A DNA stretch of 64,000 nucleotides from Methanobacteriota archaeon (GTDB lineage: Archaea; Thermoplasmatota; Thermoplasmata; UBA10834): NCBI GenBank assembly GCA_020348345.1, contig CP070748.1, positions 225,536 through 289,535 on the forward strand, written 5' to 3'. Under the pieces are notes generated by a model. It was given only the letters and a program-made list of their open reading frames with translations. It ran no database searches and was not told the DNA's origin. This document shows, in pieces, positions 58,501 to 64,000 of this stretch (its first letter is position 1; every line of letters begins with the position of its first letter). Made by a program: the position numbers and the translations under genes.

Positions 58501-59037
58501 CCCGTGGTCTGCGACCCTTGACTCGCCGGGGGCAGCCGTGACCACTTCGGTTGGAGGGGGAGGCTCCTCGGCCTCTTCCACCAGCGAAGGCGCCTTTGAT
58601 TCTGGCTCTGTTGTCGGCGCAAGCAACGGCTCGGGAGCTTCCGGCTCTTCAACGACAAGCTCGGCACCGCACTTCGGGCATTTCGCAGCGCCTGGCGCCA
58701 CGAAGCCGCCGCATTCGGGGCATTCGAGCATCTCCTCGTCCGTTACGGTCGGAACGCCGCATCTGGGGCATTTGGCCATTCCAGCCTCAAGGTTCATGCC
58801 GCAGGATGGACACGAAAGTCCGGCGTCCGGAAGCTCGGCGGCGGGGGTATCCGCCGCTTTAAAGTCCTCCTTGGCCTGCTTCGCCTGAAGCCGCTGCATT
58901 AGCCTCTTCTCGATGACCTTGTCCAACTCCCTTCTGGTGAGAACTGTCTCAAGACGGGTGGAACAGAAGGGGCATCTTTCAGCTTCCGGCGAAACCTTGT
59001 TTCCACACATAGGGCAGTACACGGATTCGGTCTTCAA
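55537..59037 (-). CDS. Large zinc-ribbon/membrane/surface protein with DOMON-like and propeller regions and PEF-like C-terminus
   Basis: 1166 residues. N-terminus: zinc ribbons (VYCPMCGNKVSPEAERCPFC, LSCPSCGMNLEAGMAKCPRC, LECPECGGFVAPGAAKCPKC). Then an acidic proline linker and a six-residue tandem repeat (NGTGMI, about 180-228). One membrane helix follows (FLAVLVAVLIILPTFIYFAY, about 248-267). Outside lie two related beta-rich domains, each with DGxFxxW, IDIDE and a SSSGYxVxTxGADYLxE pattern (DOMON/carbohydrate-binding-like), then a sialidase/BNR-like region (VYASSSDGGETW). The end, RIPEFSDVVLPVVFILTIFA then YRIRTGR, resembles a PEF-CTERM sorting signal. Zinc ribbons would be inside and the long part outside the cell. 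A TATA box lies at 59137-59147. Confidence 0.65.
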   Translation of the reverse strand: MKTESVYCPMCGNKVSPEAERCPFCSTRLETVLTRRELDKVIEKRLMQRLQAKQAKEDFKAADTPAAELPDAGLSCPSCGMNLEAGMAKCPRCGVPTVTDEEMLECPECGGFVAPGAAKCPKCGAELVVEEPEAPEPLLAPTTEPESKAPSLVEEAEEPPPPTEVVTAAPGESRVADHGFVNGRGAINGTGLVNGTGMVNGTGMINGTGMINGTGMINGTGMINGSREDSFPEHRRRDRRLSRLTKWPFLAVLVAVLIILPTFIYFAYYAEPGTYDVDGDFSEWSDVEMFGARISASTAPTIDIDEWAAVADSNDLYLYVKTSGDIMSTTVVDSFFLFIDSDGSASSGYAVGTLGADYLMELDGWDGLVQSSSLMSYGSGIDDRDWNAWAQIGSLSHRVEGDRMEAKAVLPDDLGSSAKYLLLSQDEYEHRAMSYETPAEGGLLIIEQVSLVPSSGILPDSSSVSVLRLRLSCQGADGVVESLAFTRTGVALFPSIGDGFDLVPGEEPLSVEVSADTSPIEGGSVYSLSLAPDSSEWSFALAEVVGSGACGYVGIAPGGIEIDGAFADWAGLMVPDFDSVPMENPNIDIDEIATSNDLQSSYFYVSVEGEICNGAYVPSLKSKPTGTGGSVPVTPPRKTGEDFLRIYVDADLSSSTGYPVSSTAGTVGADYLIEIVGQFGEVLSRALYEYDGEWTEIVTSLELAKDSQRIEIGLPSAAFGGGSAVNFVVEATDWMDRSDSAAFVAGAFAAMADTRGWVVESSVASEWATSMSYQRKLFYDGTNFWSFYWDGSDTVYASSSDGGETWSSAGSVFSSGSGINKTSLWYDSANDIVYIVGDNSTSSLNIYMLRGAVNPSTAEITWGNEKALAASSYAMPSKNTFICKDSDGYLWVTCSSREHASQAQYDLYVYQSDAVDNVEGTWTFTEELLSPWAATPNSKAVLVPGKAGSGVVVWSVYAYIGNVAIKYYNGAVWSAQTELYLAGASTENTDRAPPSAVVDANGAVHVVYGTGDMSGSNWEGHIQYRYNSGSGWASPITLNSTASYARSCPTISLDTDTGNVFAMWLQHQSGNKDYVIVKKNVSGTWGFVSLPANDYPKDHLTSVYSVPGESNVCMQWTQNSTANIEVIFERIPEFSDVVLPVVFILTIFAVYRIRTGRDGRRYGEDE
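58366..58494 (-). repeat. 18-bp tandem coding repeat (six-residue linker)
   Basis: ATTGATCATTCCAGTACC occurs about four times nearly perfectly (58366-58440) and continues more degenerately to about 58494. It encodes NGTGMI on the minus strand, a flexible glycine/asparagine linker between the zinc ribbons and the membrane helix. Being so similar, the copies should vary in number between strains. Confidence 0.75.
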
Positions 59038-59136
59038 GCCCCAAACACCTCTAGATTCAGTGCTGCAGGTCAGTACACGCTGTCTTCGTCGGGAAAGGTG
59101 CCTGACTTATTGAAGGATAGTTATAGCATTCAAGCT

Positions 59137-59147
59137 CTATATAAATG
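59137..59147 (-). promoter_or_regulatory. TATA box of the large surface-protein gene
   Basis: CATTTATATAG on the minus strand is a strong match about 100 nt before the ATG at 59037, giving a leader of about 75 nt. Confidence 0.55.
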
Positions 59148-59172
59148 TCTGGCCGACCACCCAGGCATGGGG

Positions 59173-59193
59173 ATTCCGTCTCCTAGACGGAAT
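59173..59193. terminator. Perfect 9-bp hairpin with 3-nt loop
   Basis: ATTCCGTCT and AGACGGAAT are perfectly complementary around CCT. There is no T-run after it, so a regulatory or structural role is as likely as termination. It lies upstream of the large surface-protein gene and of rtcB, which are divergent. Confidence 0.5.
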
Positions 59194-59365
59194 ACGATGC
59201 ACAGAGCCTCGACTGCAGCCTCGGAGGCCATCGCGCATATGCGCGCTCGCCCGATCTCTGCGACTCAACCTAATTCGCGCTTGGGCAGAATCGGTCGCAG
59301 AAAATCTTAATACATTGTCCGCGCCTGGGAAGACTCAGTGATAGCGCATGACATGGAAGGGGCCG

Positions 59366-60802
59366 ATGGAGCGATTGGACGATTTCAGGTATCAGATACC
59401 GAGAACTCACAAGCAATGCATGCGCACTGATGCACTCATATTCGCCGACGCCAAGATGATCGAGTCGATAAAGCGCGACAACGCGCCTGAGCAGGCGGCC
59501 AATGTCGCCTGCCTGCCTGGAATCGTAGGAAAGTCGTACGCGATGCCAGACATACACTGGGGCTACGGTTTTCCGATTGGAGGGGTCGCCGCTTTCGACA
59601 CAGCCGAGGGCGTGATTTCCCCCGGAGGCATAGGATACGATGTGAACTGCGGTGTTAGGCTTGTTCGGACGGACCTTACCGCGACAGACATTCAATCCAA
59701 GGTGAAGAGCCTTATCGATGCGATCTTCAACAACGTTCCTTCAGGAGTGGGAGAGAAGGGCAAGCTGAGACTGTCAATGAGTGACATCGACGACGTGCTG
59801 GAAAGGGGAGCGGAATGGGCGGTTTCCAAGGGCTATGGCTGGGACCAGGACCTGGTCTCTTGCGAGGAGAACGGTCGCATGAAGAGCGCCGATTCCTCTA
59901 AGGTTGACCTCAAAGCAAAACAGAGAGGCGCTCCGCAACTGGGCACTCTTGGCGGAGGAAACCACTTCCTTGAGATCCAAAGAGTTGATGAGATATATGA
60001 CAAGGATGCGGCGAATGCCTTCGGGCTCACGCACGAGGGACAGATAACGGTCAGCATTCATTCGGGATCGAGGGGGTGTGGCCATCAGATTGCGAGCGAT
60101 TACATCCGAGTGATGGAGCGGACGGTGAAGAAGTACCAGATAGCCGTCCCAGATAGACAGCTGGCATGTGCTCCTGTGACATCAGGGGAGGGGGAGGACT
60201 GCTTCGCAGCGATGAGCGCTGCAGCGAACTACGCGTGGGCAAACCGTCAAATCATCCTTCACTGGCTGAGGGAATCCTTTGAGCATGCTCTGGGAGAGAA
60301 AGCTGAGGCATTGGGTATGAGTCTGGTTTATGACGTCGCACACAACATCTGCAAACGCGAGCGGCACGACGTCGATGGTAAAAGCATGGAGGTTTACGTT
60401 CACAGAAAAGGCGCCACGAGAGCCTTCGACTCCTCAAGGCAGGAGGTTCCCGCAGAGTACCGGTCCTTCGGACAGCCCGTGCTGATTCCAGGTGACATGG
60501 GAAGCGCCAGCTATGTGCTTGCAGGGACGGCGGCTGCAATGAAAGAGACTTTCGGCTCGACCTGCCATGGAGCAGGGCGGCAGATGTCAAGGACGGCTGC
60601 CACGAAGCGCTTCACGGCGAAGGAAGTTGTCGCCTCGCTGCAGAAGAAGGGCATCTATGTGCGCGCCGCGTCGAAAGACGGTGTAGTCGAGGAGGCACCT
60701 GGAGCCTATAAGGACGTGGACGACGTAGTCAACATAACACACGGAGCTGGCATATCGAGACTGGTGGCTCGCTTGAAGCCGATGGGAGTCATGAAGGGCT
60801 GA
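59366..60802 (+). CDS. rtcB: RNA 2',3'-cyclic phosphate ligase RtcB
   Basis: A 478-residue tRNA-splicing ligase that joins 2',3'-cyclic-phosphate and 5'-OH ends after intron removal. Metal-binding and GMP-binding elements are intact: [32 protein letters not shown] (cysteine ligand), [25 protein letters not shown] and [12 protein letters not shown], which holds the histidine guanylylated during catalysis. No intein, unlike some archaeal RtcBs. The ATG at 59366 is supported by GGAAGGGG; the ATG at 59348 is possible. It converges with the HD phosphohydrolase, with 16 nt between stops. Confidence 0.96.
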   Translation: MERLDDFRYQIPRTHKQCMRTDALIFADAKMIESIKRDNAPEQAANVACLPGIVGKSYAMPDIHWGYGFPIGGVAAFDTAEGVISPGGIGYDVNCGVRLVRTDLTATDIQSKVKSLIDAIFNNVPSGVGEKGKLRLSMSDIDDVLERGAEWAVSKGYGWDQDLVSCEENGRMKSADSSKVDLKAKQRGAPQLGTLGGGNHFLEIQRVDEIYDKDAANAFGLTHEGQITVSIHSGSRGCGHQIASDYIRVMERTVKKYQIAVPDRQLACAPVTSGEGEDCFAAMSAAANYAWANRQIILHWLRESFEHALGEKAEALGMSLVYDVAHNICKRERHDVDGKSMEVYVHRKGATRAFDSSRQEVPAEYRSFGQPVLIPGDMGSASYVLAGTAAAMKETFGSTCHGAGRQMSRTAATKRFTAKEVVASLQKKGIYVRAASKDGVVEEAPGAYKDVDDVVNITHGAGISRLVARLKPMGVMKG

Positions 60803-60818
60803 GGGGGCGCGCCTTGGG

Positions 60819-62138
60819 CTACAATGGAATGACCTTCTGAGCGGCCCGCGATACGATCTCCGCGCTCTCGACCGGGCACGCCACCATGACGGCCCATTCA
60901 TGAACGCGTCTTGATTGCAGCGCCTGCGCTATTGGGCTCATTCGAGGGAGCAATCTGACCTTGTCGCCGTCCGTGATTCTTATGTCTACCATGCTCATCC
61001 TCGGCTCAGAAACGGGGACCTCATGAGAAGGCACATCGATCAGCACATGCCCGGGATCGATTCCAGCCTTGTACGCGATCTCCTCCTCCAGTTTCCGCCG
61101 CTTTCGAATGGTGCCCAGCCCGTCGACGTCGTCCCACTGATCCTCCTTCACCTGCGCGTTTGCGATGGCATAGGCTTTCTTGAACAGGCGGCGATACTTG
61201 ATGCGCACGGCCATCTCCTGTGAGTAGCCGCCCTGAGCGACCAGATGGGAGAGCAGGCTGGAATCGGTCATCCTGAACACATTCTCTATCTCGCCCGCAT
61301 CCAGCTCCTCCACCGCCTTGGCGAGCATCAACTCCGCTATCCTCACTGTCTTGTGGAAGTACACTGTGGAGAACATCAGCGCTCGAGCCACGAGCATGCC
61401 CTCTACCGCGCTTGCACCGCCCCTGTCAACGACCAGATCGCCGTTGAATATCCCGATTGTATCGAGAAGCCGGTCGAGGTCGATGACGCCGTATGCAACC
61501 CCAGTGTAGTGTGCGTCGCGAATGAGGTAGTCGATCTGATCGGCATCGACGGGGCCGCTCACCATCTGAGCCAAATACCTGCGCCCATTGAAGTGCGACT
61601 GTCCGGGTCCGCCCTCGAGGGTCATCTGCGCTGAATCCAGCTCGGATACGCCACTGAGCAGAGCCGCCACAATGTCCGCCTGCACGCCCTGCTCTTCCAA
61701 AGAGTCCACGACCGTGATGCCTCCTCCGAGTGCACGTTTCTCCGCGTCGGAGATGACCGTGTCCTTCCCGGTTATCAACCTCTTGGATATCTCGACGTGA
61801 TCTATTCCGAACTGCTCGTGCAGCACCATCTCGAATGTGTGTGAGTAGGGTAGATGGCCAATGTCATGGAGCAAGGCGGCGCACCTGACGAGCGCCTCCT
61901 CGTCTCTGTTCAATTGGAGCGACGAGCTCATCCTCCCAGCCACGGCGAACGCGCCGAGCGAATGCTCCAAACGTGTGTGGTTGGCACCAGGATAGACTAG
62001 GTTTGCGAGGCCGAGCTGGTGCACTCCGTACAGGCGCTGGAGCTCGTTCGACTCGATCAGACCAAGATAAGGAGCGTCGACGCGTACGCTCCCGTGAACC
62101 GAATCTCTGATGACCTTGTAATCGCCCACGACGGTCAT
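60819..62138 (-). CDS. HD-domain phosphohydrolase
   Basis: A 439-residue HD-superfamily metal phosphohydrolase of the dGTPase/SAMHD1-like group. HTRLEHSLGAF (first histidine), LLHDIGHLPYSHTFE (the HD pair) and then IDHVEISKRLI are conserved; QIDYLIRDAHYTG supplies the last aspartate. The archaeal/bacterial members hydrolyse dNTPs or other nucleotides; substrate unknown. ATG at 62138 is preferred (MTVVGDYKVIRDSVHGSV) because a TATA box (CTTATATGTG, 62151-62160) is very near; ATG at 62147 and the start at 62198 are longer alternatives. It diverges from the KaiC-like gene. Confidence 0.85.
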   Translation of the reverse strand: MTVVGDYKVIRDSVHGSVRVDAPYLGLIESNELQRLYGVHQLGLANLVYPGANHTRLEHSLGAFAVAGRMSSSLQLNRDEEALVRCAALLHDIGHLPYSHTFEMVLHEQFGIDHVEISKRLITGKDTVISDAEKRALGGGITVVDSLEEQGVQADIVAALLSGVSELDSAQMTLEGGPGQSHFNGRRYLAQMVSGPVDADQIDYLIRDAHYTGVAYGVIDLDRLLDTIGIFNGDLVVDRGGASAVEGMLVARALMFSTVYFHKTVRIAELMLAKAVEELDAGEIENVFRMTDSSLLSHLVAQGGYSQEMAVRIKYRRLFKKAYAIANAQVKEDQWDDVDGLGTIRKRRKLEEEIAYKAGIDPGHVLIDVPSHEVPVSEPRMSMVDIRITDGDKVRLLPRMSPIAQALQSRRVHEWAVMVACPVESAEIVSRAAQKVIPL

Positions 62139-62150
62139 AGAGAGCATCGC

Positions 62151-62160
62151 CACATATAAG
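62151..62160 (-). promoter_or_regulatory. TATA box of the HD phosphohydrolase gene
   Basis: CTTATATGTG on the minus strand lies about 18 nt before the ATG at 62138 and 27 nt before the GTG at 62129, which would be the leaderless start if the spacing is standard. Confidence 0.5.
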
Positions 62161-62325
62161 ATTTCAGGATACGACGACATTGACGACCCAAAGTCCACAC
62201 AGCGTTGCCCGCCAGATAGCTAATAGAAAAGCTTTGCGGAGCTATGCACGGCGCAGATGTTCGTTCGGAGCAAATGCTATTAAGACTCTAGTATGATTTG
62301 CTGACATCCCCAGGAGGGATCCCCC

Positions 62326-63051
62326 GTGCAATCCAACGCCGCTCCCAGCGAAGACAGGATACTGACATACATCGATGGTTTTGACAACAAGATAGGAGGA
62401 GGTGTACGCAAAGGCCATGTAGTGCTTCTGGCAGGCACGCCAGGTACTATGAAATCCTCCATTGCCCTTAACCTCCTGTACAACAACGTGAAGAAGCGCG
62501 ACATGAATGCTCTGTACGTCTCAATCGAGGAAAGCAAGGAGAGCCTCCTGGAAGGAATGGACCGATTGGGATTCGGAGAGGTTGATGAGAGCAAGTTGTT
62601 CATAGTTGACATCGGCAAGCTGCGCCTCGAACATACGGATGCGGATATCGGAAGGGACTGGTTCAAGATACTGAAGGAGTACCTGCGCAAGAAGGTCGAG
62701 AACGAAGGGGTGGAGCTCATTGTGATAGACTCACTGACCGCAGTCTACTCACTGACGCATATCCAGAGCCCGAGACAGGAACTGTTCCACTTCTTCGGCT
62801 TTCTCAAGAGGTTGGGAGTCACGACCTTCCTCATTTCCGAGACGCAGCAGAACGGAAGCGCCTTCGGACCATTCCACGAAGACTACCTCGCGGACGGAAC
62901 GATCCAGGTCAAGTTCGTGGACGTCGGCGAATCGGATGTGCAGCTGAGAATCCGCGCAGTCAAGATGCGACACTCGAAGATACACCACGGCTACCTGACG
63001 CTGATCTTCCGAGACGGGCAGTTCATGGCAACACCGCCTATCGCAGAATGA
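62326..63051 (+). CDS. KaiC/RAD55-like ATPase
   Basis: A 241-residue single-domain RecA-superfamily ATPase. Walker A is AGTPGTMKSSIALNLL, with MKSS in place of the usual GKT/S; Walker B is LIVIDSLTAVY. KaiC-like features are IDGFDNKIGGGVRKGHVVLL at the N-terminus, ALYVSIEESKESLLEGMDRL and, near the end, VKMRHSKIHHGYLTLIF. Archaeal proteins of this kind regulate motility, gas vesicles or DNA repair; this role is unknown. GTG at 62326 has AGGAGG about 9 nt upstream. SepF is encoded convergently next door. Confidence 0.88.
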   Translation: MQSNAAPSEDRILTYIDGFDNKIGGGVRKGHVVLLAGTPGTMKSSIALNLLYNNVKKRDMNALYVSIEESKESLLEGMDRLGFGEVDESKLFIVDIGKLRLEHTDADIGRDWFKILKEYLRKKVENEGVELIVIDSLTAVYSLTHIQSPRQELFHFFGFLKRLGVTTFLISETQQNGSAFGPFHEDYLADGTIQVKFVDVGESDVQLRIRAVKMRHSKIHHGYLTLIFRDGQFMATPPIAE

Positions 63052-63104
63052 GCATTCCAACTGGCGAACGTCTCTGCCCCATGCGCCAGACGACTTCAGG
63101 TCTT

Positions 63105-63500
63105 CTACAAACCGCCCTTGATCTTGGTCCGGTCTATCTTCATGCCCTGAGGCGTCACCATAAGCAGGTTCTTGCCAACGCCAGCCACATCGCCGTTCAC
63201 GTCGCGGGCGACGTTCTTGAGCTCTGAAGTGATTCGCTTCATGGTCAGGTCATCGTTGGCTATCGAGGTGAAGTCCAGTATCACAGCGTTGCCTGCATAG
63301 ACCTCGCTAGTGAGAAGCGACAGATCCTCGTATCGGTATAACTCGCCGACCTTGACCATCGTGCTCGTTTCGTCCCCGCCAAGGATGTGCTCATCCTCAA
63401 AAGTCATCTCGCTCAGGTCGATATACTGCTCTGCGCTGGCATGCTGTCTGCCTTCGGATTCCTGCGATGAAGGGAATGTCTTCTTCTTCAGAATTGTCAC
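63105..63500 (-). CDS. sepF: Cell division protein SepF
   Basis: A 131-residue archaeal SepF, which links FtsZ filaments to the membrane. It starts VTILKKKTF (GTG start), and the conserved core is QYIDLSEMTFEDE, VKVGELYRYEDLSLLTSEV, AGNAVILDFTSIANDD, LTMKRITSELKNVA and DVNGDVAGVGKNLLMVT, almost the full family pattern. The N-terminal ~10 residues in the family bind the membrane; here it is LKKKTF-like. The GTG at 63500 has GAGGGATG about 6 nt upstream and a TATA box at 63536-63544 upstream. FtsZ itself is not in the window. Confidence 0.93.
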   Translation of the reverse strand: MTILKKKTFPSSQESEGRQHASAEQYIDLSEMTFEDEHILGGDETSTMVKVGELYRYEDLSLLTSEVYAGNAVILDFTSIANDDLTMKRITSELKNVARDVNGDVAGVGKNLLMVTPQGMKIDRTKIKGGL

Positions 63501-63535
63501 CGTGCATCCCTCTGGATAAGGTATAACCTTGTTCA

Positions 63536-63544
63536 GATATAAAG
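63536..63544 (-). promoter_or_regulatory. TATA box of sepF
   Basis: CTTTATATC on the minus strand is a strong match about 38 nt before the GTG at 63500, leaving room for a short leader with its ribosome site. It excludes the longer reading from 63629. Confidence 0.6.
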
Positions 63545-63585
63545 TTTCCAACCCTTCCGGGGTTCCTCTCGGGAATCGAGAAGGT

Positions 63586-64000
63586 CTATTGTTCCCCATC
63601 TTCATCCAGAGACCAGAGCTTGTCGCCAACGTAATGCAGCGAGATGACCGCCTTGCCTTTCGGCTTGGCCTTGAGGCCCTCGGCGGAGGCGATTGCCTTG
63701 CCTACGGCAAGCGGACGAAGGTTCTTCTCGTCCCGAACCCACACGAGGTCGCCTTCCGTGATCGTCTCGTCCGCATCTACGATTCCAGGGCCCATCACAT
63801 CGGCTCCGTTGGCCACGAATCTGACAGCTCCCATATCGACCGTTACAAACCTCTTCGACGCCCCGTATTCGAGTATGCCGCGGATGGTCAGAAACGGTTC
63901 ATCATCGATGACCAGTCCCAGCAGCGCACCGTCCACGAACAGGACATCGAACTCGGGAGCTTCCGCCCTGTCAACGGTTTCGCTCTCGGTGAAGGACTTC
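63586..64000 (-). CDS. PUA-domain RNA-binding protein (MCT-1/DUF1947-like), cut by the window edge
   Basis: At least 138 residues; the frame stays open to the window end, so its N-terminus lies outside. The C-terminal PUA domain shows FVTVDMGAVRFVANGADVMG, then PGIVDADETITEGDLVWVRD and the end KGKAVISLHYVGDKLW. The upstream part, EAPEFDVLFVDGALLGLVID, belongs to the pre-PUA DUF1947 domain. The family includes archaeal relatives of MCT-1 and DENR, which interact with ribosomes or tRNA. It lies upstream of sepF on the same strand. Its stop at 63586 falls within the longer, rejected sepF reading. Confidence 0.85.
   Translation of the reverse strand, partial: KSFTESETVDRAEAPEFDVLFVDGALLGLVIDDEPFLTIRGILEYGASKRFVTVDMGAVRFVANGADVMGPGIVDADETITEGDLVWVRDEKNLRPLAVGKAIASAEGLKAKPKGKAVISLHYVGDKLWSLDEDGEQ

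Larger units (their letters stand above)
59038..59365. other. Divergent intergenic region with hairpin
   Basis: No gene seen. It contains the leftward TATA box (59137-59147), a nine-base-pair hairpin (59173-59193), and a rightward TATA-like CTTAATACA at about 59305-59313, some 55 nt before rtcB. Confidence 0.45.

Noticed and set aside
59366-60802. Intein in RtcB, which is known in some archaea
   Set aside because: The protein has normal length and uninterrupted active-site motifs.

Overview
The window is archaeal. Supporting signs are TATA boxes about 25-30 nt ahead of apparently leaderless starts, Shine-Dalgarno sites mainly inside gene runs, an archaeal-type RtcB, SepF, a DUF5679 zinc protein, MvhD/Hdr proteins, a KaiC/RAD55-type ATPase, a Ras-like small GTPase and a tRNA-His with encoded G-1 and CCA. 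Gene content (thrombospondin-3-repeat surface protein, many zinc ribbons, Hdr genes beside succinate dehydrogenase, lysine-rich small proteins) best fits a mesophilic member of the Thermoplasmatota. That placement is inference, because no rRNA or standard marker gene is present. The DNA is moderately GC-rich with short AT-rich promoter islands.

Layout. 0.3-7 kb: methionine-sulfoxide repair (MsrA with a SOUL protein), an ATC-hydrolase-like protein, a secreted protein, a zinc ribbon-GAF protein, a radical SAM enzyme, an MscS channel and a flavodoxin. 7-20.5 kb: cupin, serine beta-lactamase-like hydrolase, two class III PLP enzymes, a MoxR-VWA ATPase, a D-aminopeptidase, three GNATs, an orphan GAF-kinase-like protein, an M29 aminopeptidase and an iron-sulfur flavoprotein. 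20.6-25.1 kb: an SDR, a cyclophilin-fold protein and the operon sdhC-sdhD-sdhA-sdhB. 25.1-28.8 kb: a gene-poor zone with diverged direct repeats, two related small membrane ORFs, a small zinc protein and a calcium-binding repeat protein. 28.8-35.5 kb: rubredoxin, homoserine dehydrogenase, rubrerythrin-like protein, second SDR, histidine kinase, EF-Tu-domain-2-like protein, isoaspartyl peptidase and a winged-helix/TerB-like regulator. 35.5-36.4 kb: an AT-rich intergenic island. 36.4-44.7 kb: DUF5679, an acyl-CoA synthetase alpha-type subunit, and an operon of two CBS proteins, HdrA and a fused MvhD-HdrC-HdrB, followed by an amidohydrolase and the small GTPase. 45-54 kb: lysine-rich protein, MFS transporter, DUF1614, nucleoside phosphorylase, a HEAT-like/aaRS anticodon-domain protein, metallophosphoesterase, exonuclease, small membrane protein, DHH nuclease and ornithine carbamoyltransferase. 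54.2-59 kb: tRNA-His and three consecutive zinc-ribbon genes, one encoding a 1166-residue membrane-spanning surface protein. 59.3-64 kb: RtcB, an HD phosphohydrolase, a KaiC-like ATPase, SepF and a PUA protein cut by the window end.

How the genes work together. Respiration or anaerobic electron flow is represented by succinate dehydrogenase and by the Hdr module, which probably performs flavin-based electron bifurcation under control of CBS nucleotide sensors. MsrA, rubredoxin, the rubrerythrin-like protein and the flavodoxins suggest coping with oxygen. Several peptidases, aminotransferases, the ADP-forming acyl-CoA synthetase alpha-type subunit and the amidohydrolase suggest peptide and amino-acid fermentation or scavenging. 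No CRISPR array, transposase, integrase or rRNA gene was seen.
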